64,000 nucleotides of DNA. Source: Mesorhizobium loti (GTDB taxonomy: Bacteria > Pseudomonadota > Alphaproteobacteria > Rhizobiales > Rhizobiaceae). The notes under the pieces were generated by a model. That model was not told where the DNA came from. It saw nothing but the letters and a program-made list of their open reading frames with translations, and did no database searches. Positions 9,864 to 22,035 of this stretch are shown one piece after another (position 1 is the stretch's first letter; the number at the start of each line of letters is the position of its first letter). A program made the position numbers and the translations under genes. The DNA lies in contig AP017605.1 of the NCBI GenBank assembly GCA_002356515.1, positions 2,294,001-2,358,000 of the forward strand, written 5' to 3'.

Positions 9864-10514
9864 ATGAGAAAGATCATCGCCGCCACCTTCGTCAGCCTCG
9901 ACGGCGTCATGCAGGCGCCCGGCGGCCCGGAAGAGGATCCGGTCGGCGGCTTCAAGTTCGGCGGCTGGACCTTCCATTACTTTGACGAGGTGGGCGGCGC
10001 GGCGATGGAAGAACTCTTCTCCAAACCCTTCGCCCTGTTGCTCGGCCGCAGAACCTACGACATCTTCGCCGCCTACTGGCCGTATCAGAAAGATCCGATC
10101 GCCGATGCCTTCAACCCCGCGACCAAATATGTGGCGACGCATCGGCCTGACACCCTCGCCTGGCAGAACACGCAATGGCTTGGGCCCGATATCGTCGCGG
10201 CGCTGCGCCGCCTCAGCCAGGAAGATGGACCTGATCTGCTCATCCAGGGATCAGCCGACCTGATCCAGACCTTGCTCGCCAACGGCCTGATCGACGAGAT
10301 CCGGCTGATGATCTTCCCGCTGGTGCTGGGCAAGGGCAAGCGGCTGTTCGGCGACGACGCGATGCCGGCCGCCTTCAAGCTTGCCAAATCGCAGACGTCG
10401 AGCACCGGCGTCATCATCGCAACCTACGAACGCGCGGGCGAAATCGAGGTCGGGTCGTTCGTCACGGGCGAGCCGTCCGCCGCCGAGCTCGAGCGGCGCA
10501 AGAACTGGAAGTAA
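9864..10514 (+). CDS. Dihydrofolate reductase family protein (RibD C-terminal-like)
   Basis: A 216-residue cytosolic protein of the DHFR-like/RibD-C reductase superfamily: N-terminal IIAATFVSLDGVMQAPGG, the RTYDIF segment, and the C-terminal IRLMIFPLVLGKGKRLF signature of YwjB/YyaP-type proteins. These bind NADPH, but their physiological substrate is unknown and folate reduction should not be assumed. ATG 9864 is preceded by AGGGAGAGC. It is followed by a palindromic repeat that separates it from the convergent LysR gene. Confidence 0.85.
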   Translation: MRKIIAATFVSLDGVMQAPGGPEEDPVGGFKFGGWTFHYFDEVGGAAMEELFSKPFALLLGRRTYDIFAAYWPYQKDPIADAFNPATKYVATHRPDTLAWQNTQWLGPDIVAALRRLSQEDGPDLLIQGSADLIQTLLANGLIDEIRLMIFPLVLGKGKRLFGDDAMPAAFKLAKSQTSSTGVIIATYERAGEIEVGSFVTGEPSAAELERRKNWK

Positions 10515-10537
10515 GATCATCGATACGTGGCGCCAAG

Positions 10538-10685
10538 CTGGAGCACCCCTCATCCGACCTCGCTTCGCGAGGCCACCTTCTCCCACAGGGGGAGAAGGCG
10601 GAGCCTGGCGCAAGCTGCTCAGCCAATCTCCAACGTCGATGATTGGCAGGGACATGCGCGCCGAGACGGATGAGGGGTGCTCCAG
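10538..10685. repeat. 148-bp palindromic intergenic repeat with perfect 19-bp ends (family A, copy 2)
   Basis: The outer arms CTGGAGCACCCCTCATCCG (10538-10556) and its exact complement (10667-10685) enclose inner hairpins such as CTCGCTTCGCGAG and TTCTCCCACAGGGGGAGAA. It fills the gap between two convergent genes and resembles the copy at 435. Confidence 0.85.
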
Positions 10686-10698
10686 CGGAGCGAGGCGT

Positions 10699-11577
10699 TC
10701 AAGCTGCAACCGGCCGTCGCGCCAACCCATCCCTGATATGCCGCGCGAACTCCTGTGCCGCAGGCCCAACACCGTGCCTCGGCAAATGCAGATTGATGGC
10801 GAAATTCGGCAGTGGCGGCAGGCCGACGTCGAACGGCAAAATGTCGAGATCGGCCGGCACGGTGGACGCCAGCCAGGTGGTGACGGCGAGGTCGGAGCGC
10901 ACCGTCGCCGTCGTCGCGTCTATGTTGCCGTTTTCGAACACCGTGCGCCATTCCAGCCCATGCTCGTTGAGCGCCGAGAGCACCACCGGCCGGAAGGCGC
11001 AGGTGTCGGCGACGATAGACACCGGCAGCGGCCGCTTGGCACGGGCAGTGCCGCCTCTGGCGCCGACCCAGACCAGCCGGTCGACGGCCAGGCATTCGCC
11101 TGATGTCGGGCCGACCCTTTCCTCGATCACCGCAAGGTCGATGGTCCCGGCAGCCAGCGCTGCCGCCAGTTCCGGCGACGAAGCGCAGACCAGCGATATC
11201 TCGACCTGCGGATAGGTCTCCGCATAAGCCTTCAGCACCGGCGCCAGCAAGGTGCCGACCAGATCGTAGGGCACGCCGAGCCGCACCTGGCCGGCGACAG
11301 CACTTCCCGCCATCTCGGCCCATATCTCGTCATTGAGGCTGAGCAGGCGCTTGGCCTTGTCGAACAGCCGCTCGCCGGACCGCGTCAGGCGCAGGCCGCG
11401 CCGGTCGCGCTCGAACAGGCTGCAGCCGAGCGTCTCCTCCAGCCTTTTGACCTGCTGGCTGACGGCGCCCTGTGTCAGGTGAAGCACGTTGGCCGCTGCT
11501 GTCATGCTGGCCTTGTCGGCGACGGTGACGAAGGTGCGCATCAGCGCCGTATCGAGATTGCGGATCATGCTCTGCAT
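10699..11577 (-). CDS. LysR-family transcriptional regulator
   Basis: A 292-residue LysR-type regulator with an N-terminal winged helix (MRTFVTVADKASMTAAANVL then LTQGAVSQQVKRLEETLG) and a periplasmic-binding-like effector domain. It is divergent from the LysE-type exporter gene at 11665, so that exporter is the probable target and the effector may be an exported amino acid or analogue. ATG 11577 is taken; an ATG nine bases in (11568) is equally possible. Confidence 0.9.
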   Translation of the reverse strand: MQSMIRNLDTALMRTFVTVADKASMTAAANVLHLTQGAVSQQVKRLEETLGCSLFERDRRGLRLTRSGERLFDKAKRLLSLNDEIWAEMAGSAVAGQVRLGVPYDLVGTLLAPVLKAYAETYPQVEISLVCASSPELAAALAAGTIDLAVIEERVGPTSGECLAVDRLVWVGARGGTARAKRPLPVSIVADTCAFRPVVLSALNEHGLEWRTVFENGNIDATTATVRSDLAVTTWLASTVPADLDILPFDVGLPPLPNFAINLHLPRHGVGPAAQEFARHIRDGLARRPVAA

Positions 11578-11664
11578 TATAGATGCTAATGCTGATCATC
11601 GCAAACATTGCATTTACTGATGTTTGCCGGCGTCTACCATGAAGCTTCCAACAAAGGACGTCCC

Positions 11665-12264
11665 ATGCTCCAGTCCATCCTGTCGCTCATTCTGTTTGCC
11701 TTCGTGGCCACCGCCACGCCCGGCATCGCGACGACCTTGTCGACCGCCTCGGGCGCGCAGTTCGGGTTTCGCCGGTCGGTTCCGCTGATGATCGGCAGTG
11801 CCGCCGGCCTCGCTACCGTAACCGGGGCGGCCGCGGCCGGGCTCGCCGGCCTGCTGCTGGCGGTGCCTTCGCTGCAACTGGCAATGAAGATCGCCGGCTC
11901 GCTCTATCTTCTGTGGCTGGCGCTTAAGATCGGCCGCGCCGGTCCGCCCAATTTCGACGTGACGATGGCCAAACCGAACAGTTTTCTTGGCGGCGCTGGC
12001 ATCCAGTGGATGAACCCCAAGGGCTGGGCGATGGGACTGGGCGCGGCGGCCTCATTCGCCGCGCTGGCCGACGGGCCGGGACAGCTCGCCTTGCTGCTCG
12101 GCTCGACCTTCGGCCTGACCGCCGCCATCTCGCTGTCCATCTGGTGCCTCGCCGGCATGGTGCTGGCCCGGCTGCTCAAGACCGAATGGCAATGGCGCGC
12201 GCTCAACATCGTGCTGGCGCTGGTGCTGGCCGCGTCGATCATCCCGATGTGGCGGTCGGCTTAG
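11665..12264 (+). CDS. LysE/RhtB-family amino-acid exporter
   Basis: A 199-residue inner-membrane protein with about six hydrophobic segments and the LysE/RhtB pattern (FVATATPGIATTLSTASGAQFGFRR at the N-terminus, then a WMNPKGWAMGLGA motif mid-protein). ATG 11665 follows AAAGGACG; the frame is open further upstream to 11608. It is divergent from a LysR gene, the common regulator/exporter arrangement. The substrate is unknown. Confidence 0.88.
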   Translation: MLQSILSLILFAFVATATPGIATTLSTASGAQFGFRRSVPLMIGSAAGLATVTGAAAAGLAGLLLAVPSLQLAMKIAGSLYLLWLALKIGRAGPPNFDVTMAKPNSFLGGAGIQWMNPKGWAMGLGAAASFAALADGPGQLALLLGSTFGLTAAISLSIWCLAGMVLARLLKTEWQWRALNIVLALVLAASIIPMWRSA

Positions 12265-12274
12265 GCGCCACCCT

Positions 12275-12454
12275 GGTTCCTCGCCCCCACGAATGTGGGG
12301 GAGAGGTGGCCGCGAAGCGGTCGGAGAGGGGGCTGGCGCCAACGGTTGAAAGCGATTTCCTGGAGTTGGCTCACGGATAGGATTGCGCCAGTCCCCCTCT
12401 CCGTCTCGGCTTCGCCGAGCCACCTCTCCCCCACCTTCGTGGGGGCGAGGAACC
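12275..12454. repeat. 180-bp palindromic intergenic repeat (family A', copy 1)
   Basis: The arms GGTTCCTCGCCCCCACGAA... and its near-complement ending at 12454 contain hairpins GGGGGAGAGGTGG/CCACCTCTCCCCC and CGGCTTCGCCG. It sits between the LysE gene and the convergent SDR gene. A related element lies at 24993-25161. Confidence 0.85.
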
Positions 12455-12469
12455 CAAGCATGGGCGGCC

Positions 12470-13264
12470 TCAAGCCGCGTAACGCGCTGCCGGCTTGTTG
12501 GCGTGCAGGCTGCCGTAGAAGGCCTGGCGGGCGCCGAGGAACGTGTCCAGCTTGCCGGCGTCGGCAAGCGCGGGCACGGTGACGGCTTCGCCCCTGGCCA
12601 GGCCGACAAGCGCGGCATCGACCATATCGTCGGCGGTCATGATGATTTCCTTCGGAAGCTGGTCGATATCGCTGCCGGCCAGTTCCCAGAAATCGGTCCG
12701 GGTCGCGCCCGGCAGCACCACCTGCACCTTCACATTGGTGCCCGCGACCTCACGGTGCAGGGCTTCGGTGAAATTGACGACATAGGCCTTGGTGCCGCTG
12801 TAGATACCGCCAAACGAGGTCTCATAGGCGAGTACCGAGGCGATGTTGACGATGGCGCCGCGGTTGCGCGCCAGAAGACCCGGCAGCACGGCACGGGTCA
12901 GACGGGTCAAGGCGATGACATTGACCTTGATCATGCGCTCGGCCGCGTCGGCGTCGGCCGTTGCCACCACCTGCTGGCCGCCGAGGCCGGCATTGTTGAC
13001 CAGCAGCGTCACGCTGTCGTCAGCCGATATCGCCTGCTCGACCCGGCGCACATCATTGTCGTCGGAGAGATCGGCGCTGATCACGCTGACCTTGCGGCTA
13101 TAGGCGTAACGCAGCTTTTCGGCCAGTTCCTCGAGCCGGTCGGCGCGGCGCGCCACCAGCACGAGATCATAGCCCTGCCCCGCCAGCCGATCCGCATAGA
13201 CCGCGCCAATACCCGATGAAGCGCCGGTGACAACCGCCGTGCCCTTGTTTGCCTGTCCACTCAT
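12470..13264 (-). CDS. Short-chain dehydrogenase/reductase (SDR)
   Basis: A 264-residue classical SDR: dinucleotide-binding TGASSGIG near residue 13, NNAG, a Ser in NIASVLA and the catalytic YSGTK pair (YxxxK). The NAD(P)-dependent substrate is unknown. ATG 13264 is preceded by AAGGAATAGGAC; the frame continues to 13369 but that start has poorer support. It is divergent from a MarR-type gene with two palindromic operator candidates between them, so MarR-mediated derepression is likely. Confidence 0.9.
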   Translation of the reverse strand: MSGQANKGTAVVTGASSGIGAVYADRLAGQGYDLVLVARRADRLEELAEKLRYAYSRKVSVISADLSDDNDVRRVEQAISADDSVTLLVNNAGLGGQQVVATADADAAERMIKVNVIALTRLTRAVLPGLLARNRGAIVNIASVLAYETSFGGIYSGTKAYVVNFTEALHREVAGTNVKVQVVLPGATRTDFWELAGSDIDQLPKEIIMTADDMVDAALVGLARGEAVTVPALADAGKLDTFLGARQAFYGSLHANKPAARYAA

Positions 13265-13360
13265 TGTCCTATTCCTTCTATCTCGAAATGTTCGCTTCGA
13301 CCTGGCCGTCGGCACCGTGGACAATCGCCCTCTGCTCGCCGACAAACCGCCTGATTGATT

Positions 13361-13378
13361 TAGTGGCATATACCACTA
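13361..13378. promoter_or_regulatory. Palindromic operator candidate 1 in the SDR/MarR divergent region
   Basis: TAGTGGCATATACCACTA has perfect 6-base arms TAGTGG/CCACTA. Size and symmetry fit a MarR-family dimer site, and the adjacent marR gene is the obvious binder. Confidence 0.65.
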
Positions 13379-13385
13379 TCAACGA

Positions 13386-13403
13386 AATAGGCATATGCCA
13401 CTA
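13386..13403. promoter_or_regulatory. Palindromic operator candidate 2 in the SDR/MarR divergent region
   Basis: The core GGCATATGCC is a perfect palindrome and the right half GCCACTA repeats the arm of operator 1. Centre-to-centre distance to operator 1 is about 25 bases. Together they suggest two MarR dimers controlling both divergent promoters. Confidence 0.6.
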
Positions 13404-13480
13404 TCTTGTCAATGAGTGCATCCGGGATTATTTGTCAGGCAGCAGCCGGACATCATGTCTGCGCCGCTGAGGGAAGCATC

Positions 13481-13936
13481 ATGTCGAAAGAGGCCCTGCC
13501 CGGACTGTCGCTCTGCAACAACGCCATGCTGCGTCGCGCGACGCGCAAGATTGGCCAGTACTATGATGATGTGCTGGCGCCCTCGGGCCTGAAAGCCACG
13601 CAGCAGGGCCTGCTCTATCAGATCCACATTGGCGATGAACCGGCGATGGGCGCCATTGCGTCGGCCCTGATCATGGACCTGTCGGCGCTCGGCCACACGC
13701 TGAAGCCGCTGATCCGCGACGGCTATGTCGAGACCTTCGCCGATCCCGACGACCGCCGCATCAAGCGGGTGCGGCTGACCGCGCAGGGCCTAGTCAAGCT
13801 CGATGAGGCGATGAAGCTGTGGCAGGTCGCCCAGCAGCGTTTCGAGGACGTGGTCGGCAAGGAGAAGGCCGCGAGGTTGCGCGCGGCGCTGGATGATATT
13901 TCCGCACTGGATTTTGATCTGCCGCCGGCCAACTAA
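13481..13936 (+). CDS. MarR-family transcriptional regulator
   Basis: A 151-residue winged-helix regulator: DNA-recognition part around ALIMDLSALGHTLKPLIRDGYVE and the wing DPDDRRIKRVRLTAQG typical of MarR proteins. ATG 13481 is preceded by GAGGGAAG. A Cys lies near the N-terminus (LSLCNNAML), which in some MarR proteins senses oxidants; that role here is speculation. It is divergent from the SDR gene, with paired palindromes between. Confidence 0.9.
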   Translation: MSKEALPGLSLCNNAMLRRATRKIGQYYDDVLAPSGLKATQQGLLYQIHIGDEPAMGAIASALIMDLSALGHTLKPLIRDGYVETFADPDDRRIKRVRLTAQGLVKLDEAMKLWQVAQQRFEDVVGKEKAARLRAALDDISALDFDLPPAN

Positions 13937-13962
13937 GCTGGCCGGCGGGTTCAAGACGGGGA

Positions 13963-15141
13963 CTACTCGGCCGGCATCGCGACCGGCCGTGCCGCCCAGC
14001 GGCCGGCCAGCACAATACCCAGACCGATCAACGGGAAGGCCGCAGCGACCAGGCCGAGATCGGCCGGCGCGCCATAGCGCAGCACGCCACCGCCAACCAC
14101 GGCGCCCAACGCCACGCCGAGATAAAGCGCCGAGCCGTTGAGCGACAGCACGATCGGGGCGGCATCGGGCGCCAGCTTGATGATGCGGCTGGCCTGCGCC
14201 GGCGGGAACGCCCAGCCGACGATGCCCCACGGCACCATCATCGCCATCAGCGCCGGGCCGGCAATATGCTGCGGCAGGAAGGCCGGGATGACGGAAAGCA
14301 TCACCAGCATGGCGGCGCTTAGCGTCAGCGACCAGCCGACGGTGCGGGTGGCGCCGAACCGGTCGGCCGCCTGGCCGCCGGCGATGTTGCCGATGACGGC
14401 GCCGACGCCAAAGGCGAGCAGCATGCCGGGCAGCGCGATCTGGCTGAGCCCGCCGCCCTCGATGGCCAGCGGCGCGACATAGGCAAAGACGGTGAAGGCG
14501 CCGGTCAGCGCCAGCAATGTCGTCACCAGGATCGGCATCACGCCGGGCCGTATGGCCGCCGCCAGCCTGCGCTTCAGCGGCAGCCGGGTGCCGACGATGC
14601 CCCGCGGCAGCCTGTACCACAGGATGGCGCCGGCGAGCGCGCCGAGCCCGGCAATGGCATAGAAGGTGCCGCGCCAGCCGGCGATCGTCGCGACCAGCGC
14701 GCCGAGCGGCGCACCGACGGCGACGGCAACCGTGGTGCCGCCGACGACGACGGCGATGGCGCGCGCCCGGTGATGGTCATCGACCAGCGCCACCGCCGTG
14801 CCTTGCGCGGTCGCGGCGAACAGGCCCGACGACAGCGCCATGATGATGCGTGCGATCAGCAGCACTTCGAAGGAGGAGCTCAGGGCGGCGGCGATATTGC
14901 CGATGACGAAGAACACCAGCGTCCACAAGATGACGCGGCGCCGGTCCCATTCGCCGGTCAGCGTCGCCAGGATCGGCGTGCCGACCGCATAGGCGAGCGC
15001 GAAGGCGGTGATCAGCGTGCCGGCGAGTGGAATGGAAATGCCGGCATCCCTGGCGATGTCGGGCAGAAGGCTGGAGATGACGAAGCCCTCGGTCGAGATC
15101 GTGAACGATCCGAGCGCAAGCCAGAAGAGCCGCTTGTCCAT
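13963..15141 (-). CDS. MFS transporter (DHA1/AraJ-like)
   Basis: A 392-residue inner-membrane facilitator with about 12 transmembrane segments, beginning MDKRLFWLALGSFTISTEG and carrying a typical GTPILATLTGEWDRRRVI motif A variant. The resemblance is to AraJ/YdhP-type drug:H+ antiporters. ATG 15141 follows AAGGACATT. It is divergent from an ArsR-type gene, with an inverted repeat just upstream of its start, so it is probably the derepressed target of that regulator. The substrate is unknown. Confidence 0.88.
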   Translation of the reverse strand: MDKRLFWLALGSFTISTEGFVISSLLPDIARDAGISIPLAGTLITAFALAYAVGTPILATLTGEWDRRRVILWTLVFFVIGNIAAALSSSFEVLLIARIIMALSSGLFAATAQGTAVALVDDHHRARAIAVVVGGTTVAVAVGAPLGALVATIAGWRGTFYAIAGLGALAGAILWYRLPRGIVGTRLPLKRRLAAAIRPGVMPILVTTLLALTGAFTVFAYVAPLAIEGGGLSQIALPGMLLAFGVGAVIGNIAGGQAADRFGATRTVGWSLTLSAAMLVMLSVIPAFLPQHIAGPALMAMMVPWGIVGWAFPPAQASRIIKLAPDAAPIVLSLNGSALYLGVALGAVVGGGVLRYGAPADLGLVAAAFPLIGLGIVLAGRWAARPVAMPAE

Positions 15142-15155
15142 GGCAAATGTCCTTA

Positions 15156-15173
15156 GTTCAAAAGTTATTGAAC
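15156..15173. promoter_or_regulatory. ArsR-type operator candidate
   Basis: GTTCAA-N6-TTGAAC is a perfect 6-base inverted repeat 15 bases upstream of the MFS start, in the region shared with the divergent ArsR gene. Position and symmetry suggest repressor binding over the transporter promoter. Confidence 0.6.
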
Positions 15174-15335
15174 AATTGGACATAACAGGGCATGATGTCA
15201 ATGAAGCCAGGGCAAAATAGCTGAAGCCTGCTGACAGCCCTGTGTCAGCACGGATCGTAAGAGGAGAGGCAATGTGTACCGGCAGAGCGGGAGGGGTGCG
15301 TTGAAATCGGCCCGAACTGTGCTTAGGTTCGAGCC

Positions 15336-15692
15336 ATGACGTTACCCCATCCCAATACGGACCAGATCAGCCTGCCGATCGTGCTTGGCGTGCTCGGCGA
15401 TCCGACGCGGCTCGCCATCGTGCGCTATCTCGCCAGCAAGGAAGGCGTGGCGCTGAACTGCAGCCAGTTCCTCGATCTCGGCTCCAAGACCAATCTCAGC
15501 TACCACCTTGCCAAGCTGCGCGAGGCCGGCGTCACCCGCGCCGAAGTGGTCGGCACCAACCGCATGATCACGCTGCGCCGCGCCGACCTCGACGCCCGCT
15601 TCCCCGGCCTGCTCGACAGCGTCATCGCCGCGGCGGTGGACGACCCGGCACTGCCGGCGGTCGGCGGGCATGATATTGAGATGCCGGCCTAG
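15336..15692 (+). CDS. ArsR-family winged-helix regulator
   Basis: A 118-residue HTH protein with the ArsR pattern LGDPTRLAIVRYLA and recognition helix TNLSYHLAKLREAGV. No CxC metal motif of the ArsR/SmtB sensors is visible, so it is probably a non-metal member. It is divergent from the MFS gene at 15141 and probably represses it. Confidence 0.87.
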   Translation: MTLPHPNTDQISLPIVLGVLGDPTRLAIVRYLASKEGVALNCSQFLDLGSKTNLSYHLAKLREAGVTRAEVVGTNRMITLRRADLDARFPGLLDSVIAAAVDDPALPAVGGHDIEMPA

Positions 15693-15725
15693 GTCTGCAG
15701 GTTCCGAGCCAGACTTCTCTCGCCC

Positions 15726-16196
15726 CTAGCGCTGCCAGAAACCGATATGCGGGGCGAGAAGTTCCTCCTCCATCTCGGGGATGGGGCCGTGGACCTCGAC
15801 CGGCTTCTGCCCGGAGCCGAGGACCGTGCGTGACGAGAGATTCATCGTCGGATTCTCGGCATGGTCGCCGGTCAGCGCGAGAAGCTTGGTCTCCTCGAAG
15901 CCGTAGACCAGCCGGCCGATATTCGCCCAGTAGAGCGTTCCGGTGCACATCGCACAGGGCTCGCCGGTCGAGACCAGCGTGCAGGACCACAGGAATTCCG
16001 CCGGATAGGCCTCCGCGGCACGCCGGCTAAGCTCGGTTTCGGCGTGGCGCACGGTGTTGATGTTGCCTTGCCGCATCAGGATGCGATCGTCGGGGCCGAC
16101 GAGCACACAGCCGAAAGGATGGTGCCCATGCGCGGCAGCCTCGCGCGCCACGTCATTGGCGGCGCGGAGGTGGGCGTACATCTGGTCGCGGGTCAT
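15726..16196 (-). CDS. Nucleoside/cytidine deaminase family protein
   Basis: A 156-residue zinc-dependent deaminase: the HAE zinc/proton-shuttle motif (TVRHAETEL) and PCAMC (TGEPCAMCTGTL) form the metal site. The CDA superfamily includes guanine, cytosine and nucleoside deaminases; the exact substrate is not decidable. ATG 16196 fits; the frame runs far upstream only as a shadow of other genes. It is convergent with the ArsR gene. Confidence 0.88.
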   Translation of the reverse strand: MTRDQMYAHLRAANDVAREAAAHGHHPFGCVLVGPDDRILMRQGNINTVRHAETELSRRAAEAYPAEFLWSCTLVSTGEPCAMCTGTLYWANIGRLVYGFEETKLLALTGDHAENPTMNLSSRTVLGSGQKPVEVHGPIPEMEEELLAPHIGFWQR

Positions 16197-16328
16197 CGCC
16201 TGGTGCCCTCCGAGGCTGTCTACGCGGATATTCCACATGAACTCTGGGATGGCCCGGACGGTAGCAGATGGAGTGCTGCCGCGATAGCCATGGGTGGATT
16301 GCGCACTGTCTCCGGCGGCCTCGAAAGG

Positions 16329-16368
16329 CGGGGACTTGATAATGAAGTCGGGGGCTTGATAACGAAGG
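16329..16368. repeat. Short tandem repeat (two 20-base units)
   Basis: Two adjacent units of the form CGGGG(A/G)CTTGATAA(T/C)GAAG, period 20, lie between the deaminase and phosphoesterase start regions. They may be regulatory direct repeats or slippage products. The rest of 16197-16412 shows nothing recognisable. Confidence 0.6.
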
Positions 16369-16412
16369 CGGACCGGAGCCCCCAATGGGCTGCACCAAGG
16401 GAGTCTCTCCGC

Positions 16413-17171
16413 ATGCGCATCGCCGTCCTCGCCGACATCCATGGCAACGTCCTGGCACTCGACGCCGTGCTGGAGGACCTGGCGCGGCGCGGCGGCGCTG
16501 ATCTCACCGTCAATCTCGGCGACAGCGTTTCCGGCCCGCTGTGGCCGCGCGAGACGTTTGAGCGCCTGGAAGCGCTGAAGCTGCCGACGGTGCGCGGCAA
16601 CCATGACCGCCGTGTCGCGGCCGATCCCGCGGACGAGACCATGTGGGCTTCGGATGTCTATGCGCAGGAACGGCTGACCGAGGCGCAGCGTGCGGTGCTT
16701 TTCGCCCAGCCGCTGACGCTGGAGATCGCGCCCGGCATCGTCGCTTTCCATGCCCGACCCGACCACGATGAAAAATATCTGCTCGACGCGGTTGTCGATG
16801 GCCAGCTGGTGCGCGCGCCGCTGGCGGCGATCCGGCGGCGGCTGAAGGCGCTCGACCCGGCCTGCCGCGCCGCGCTGTGCGGCCACAGCCACCGCACTGA
16901 GCTGGTCCGCATCCCCGACGGCCCCGTGATCTTCAATCCGGGCAGCATAGGCTGCCCCGCCTATGACGATTCCACCCCGCCGGCGCATGTGTCCGAACAG
17001 GGTTCGCCGCATGCGCGCTACGGCATCGTCACCTTGGGTGGCGAAGGCCAGCCCGACCGTTTCGAGGCAATCGCCGTCGACTACGACCACGAGGCGGCGG
17101 CACGGCAGGCCGAACAGGCGGGACGGCCGGAATGGGCGCATGCGCTCAGAACCGGATTCATGCCAGGCTGA
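16413..17171 (+). CDS. Metallophosphoesterase (YfcE/MJ0936-like)
   Basis: A 252-residue calcineurin-like phosphoesterase. Motifs in order: DIHGN (residues about 8-12), GDSVSG, GNHDR and GHSHR, which together bind two metal ions. The C-terminus (NPGSIG) matches the YfcE-type family. Substrate unknown, probably a phosphodiester. ATG 16413 lies shortly after AAGGGAG. Downstream, two direct repeats of CTGAGCGAAGCTCATGTC lie at about 17168-17204. Confidence 0.88.
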   Translation: MRIAVLADIHGNVLALDAVLEDLARRGGADLTVNLGDSVSGPLWPRETFERLEALKLPTVRGNHDRRVAADPADETMWASDVYAQERLTEAQRAVLFAQPLTLEIAPGIVAFHARPDHDEKYLLDAVVDGQLVRAPLAAIRRRLKALDPACRAALCGHSHRTELVRIPDGPVIFNPGSIGCPAYDDSTPPAHVSEQGSPHARYGIVTLGGEGQPDRFEAIAVDYDHEAAARQAEQAGRPEWAHALRTGFMPG

Positions 17172-17414
17172 GCGAAGCTCATGTCAGACTGAGCGAAGCT
17201 CATGTCCAGGCTGAACGCTCTTGCCTTCCTGCCGGGCTGAAACTTGTTTCACGCCGCCCCGAAGACGCTTCACATTCGCACTGAAAAAGGCGTGAACATC
17301 TCGCTTGTAGACACGGCGCCGCGCCGTCGCTTATAAAACCGGCTTCGCGTGCGGCAGCGTTTTCGGGTTCTGGCGGTGCCTTTGGTAATGCAATTGATCG
17401 CCGACAGCCAAGTG

Positions 17415-18299
17415 ATGAGGCGCCGCCTGCGGACAATTCTCTACGCGCTGATCGCCGGTCCGTCGTTGCTGACGGCGTTTGCGGCAGCTTTCCCCGCCCA
17501 TGCCGAAGACACGCCCTTCATCTCCATCGTCAGCGGGTTGGCCCCCGACGACTTGCTCAATGTCCGCGCCAAGCCCTCGCCGATCGGCAAGACCGAGGCC
17601 CGCATCGCCAATGGTGCGAGCGTCACCAACCTCGGCTGCAACGACATTGACGGGCATCAATGGTGCAAGATTGTCTCGGACAATCCGAAAGCCACCGGCT
17701 GGACCCCGGCGCGCTACCTCGTTCCCGTCAATCCGGCGCCCGTGCCAGACACCGACCAGCCGGCGGGAGCTCAGGCCGCGACGCCTGCCGAGTCCGGCCA
17801 GCCGCCGCCCGACCTGACGGCGCGGCTCGGCGATGTGGTCCGCCCGGCCGCTCCGGAAACGCCGGCGAAATCCGCCGCCACCACCGCGATGCAGGATGCC
17901 TACGGCCTGGCACTGGTCGCGGCTGCAACCCCGTCGACCGGAGACGACCCCGCAGCGCCCGCCCAGGATGCCGCCGTCGACACGCAGACCGTCGCCGACC
18001 TGCCGCCGCAGCCCGCGGCCCTTGCCCCGGGTAGCGTGGAGGTCCCCTGCGCGCGCTATGTTGGCCAGCCGATGGAACGCTGTGCGGCGACTGTCTTGCA
18101 CAAGGGCAAGGACAGGGCCGACGTGACCGTCACCTGGCCCGATGGCGGCACACGCGTCATCTCCTTCCGTGCCGGTCTGCCAGCCGCCTCGAACGGGCAA
18201 AGCGGATTCCGCTTCACCCGCGAGGGCAATCTGAGCATGATCCGCATCGGCGTCTCCGAGCGCTTCGAGATCACGGACACGGTGGCGTTTGGGGACTAG
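17415..18299 (+). CDS. Exported SH3-domain protein
   Basis: A protein of about 294 residues with a signal peptide (RTILYALIAGPSLLTAFAAAF... cleaved after PAHA) followed by a bacterial SH3 domain (LNVRAKPSP ... WCKI ... GWTPARYLVP). Next come a Pro/Ala-rich linker and a C-terminal domain with two Cys (VPCARY, RCAATV), possibly a disulfide. Probably periplasmic, binding cell wall or a protein partner. The start is uncertain: ATG 17388 and GTG 17349 are in frame; 17415 gives the most typical signal peptide. Confidence 0.8.
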   Translation: MRRRLRTILYALIAGPSLLTAFAAAFPAHAEDTPFISIVSGLAPDDLLNVRAKPSPIGKTEARIANGASVTNLGCNDIDGHQWCKIVSDNPKATGWTPARYLVPVNPAPVPDTDQPAGAQAATPAESGQPPPDLTARLGDVVRPAAPETPAKSAATTAMQDAYGLALVAAATPSTGDDPAAPAQDAAVDTQTVADLPPQPAALAPGSVEVPCARYVGQPMERCAATVLHKGKDRADVTVTWPDGGTRVISFRAGLPAASNGQSGFRFTREGNLSMIRIGVSERFEITDTVAFGD

Positions 18300-18313
18300 G
18301 TGTCAGGGGAGTA

Positions 18314-18382
18314 AGGCAGTACGGCAATAGGGCAATATGTTTTAAGGGCGCTCGAGCCCTCCCCCTACTGCCGTACTGCCCT
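18314..18382. repeat. Inverted repeat between the SH3 gene and carB
   Basis: The left arm AGGCAGTACGGCAATAGGG and the right arm CCTACTGCCGTACTGCCCT are nearly complementary, with an inner GGGCGCTCGAGCCC hairpin. It begins 15 bases after the SH3 gene stop, so it may terminate that transcript. It could also be a dispersed palindrome seen once here. Confidence 0.75.
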
Positions 18383-18475
18383 ACTGCCCAATCCCTCATT
18401 TTCGGGGTTACATCTCCCAAAACTCTTCCCTATAAGGCCCACCTAGCCTGATACCAGAATCGCGAGCACAACCGG

Positions 18476-18500
18476 CCGGGTCTTCCCGTCCCGGTTTTTT
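18476..18500 (+). terminator. Terminator-like hairpin in the carB leader
   Basis: CCGGG (18476-18480) pairs with CCCGG (18490-18494) and is followed by six T residues ending at 18500, only 31 bases before the carB start. The stem is short, but the T run makes it look like an intrinsic terminator. In this position it could act as an attenuator, or end upstream transcription. Confidence 0.5.
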
Positions 18501-18531
18501 GTGCAAGCCGCCCGCCGAACGGACCTATGAC

Positions 18532-22035
<3,504 letters not shown>

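Noticed and set aside
17168..17204. Direct repeats CTGAGCGAAGCTCATGTC as a CRISPR or iteron array
   Set aside because: Only two adjacent copies with no spacer; more likely a local duplication after the phosphoesterase stop.
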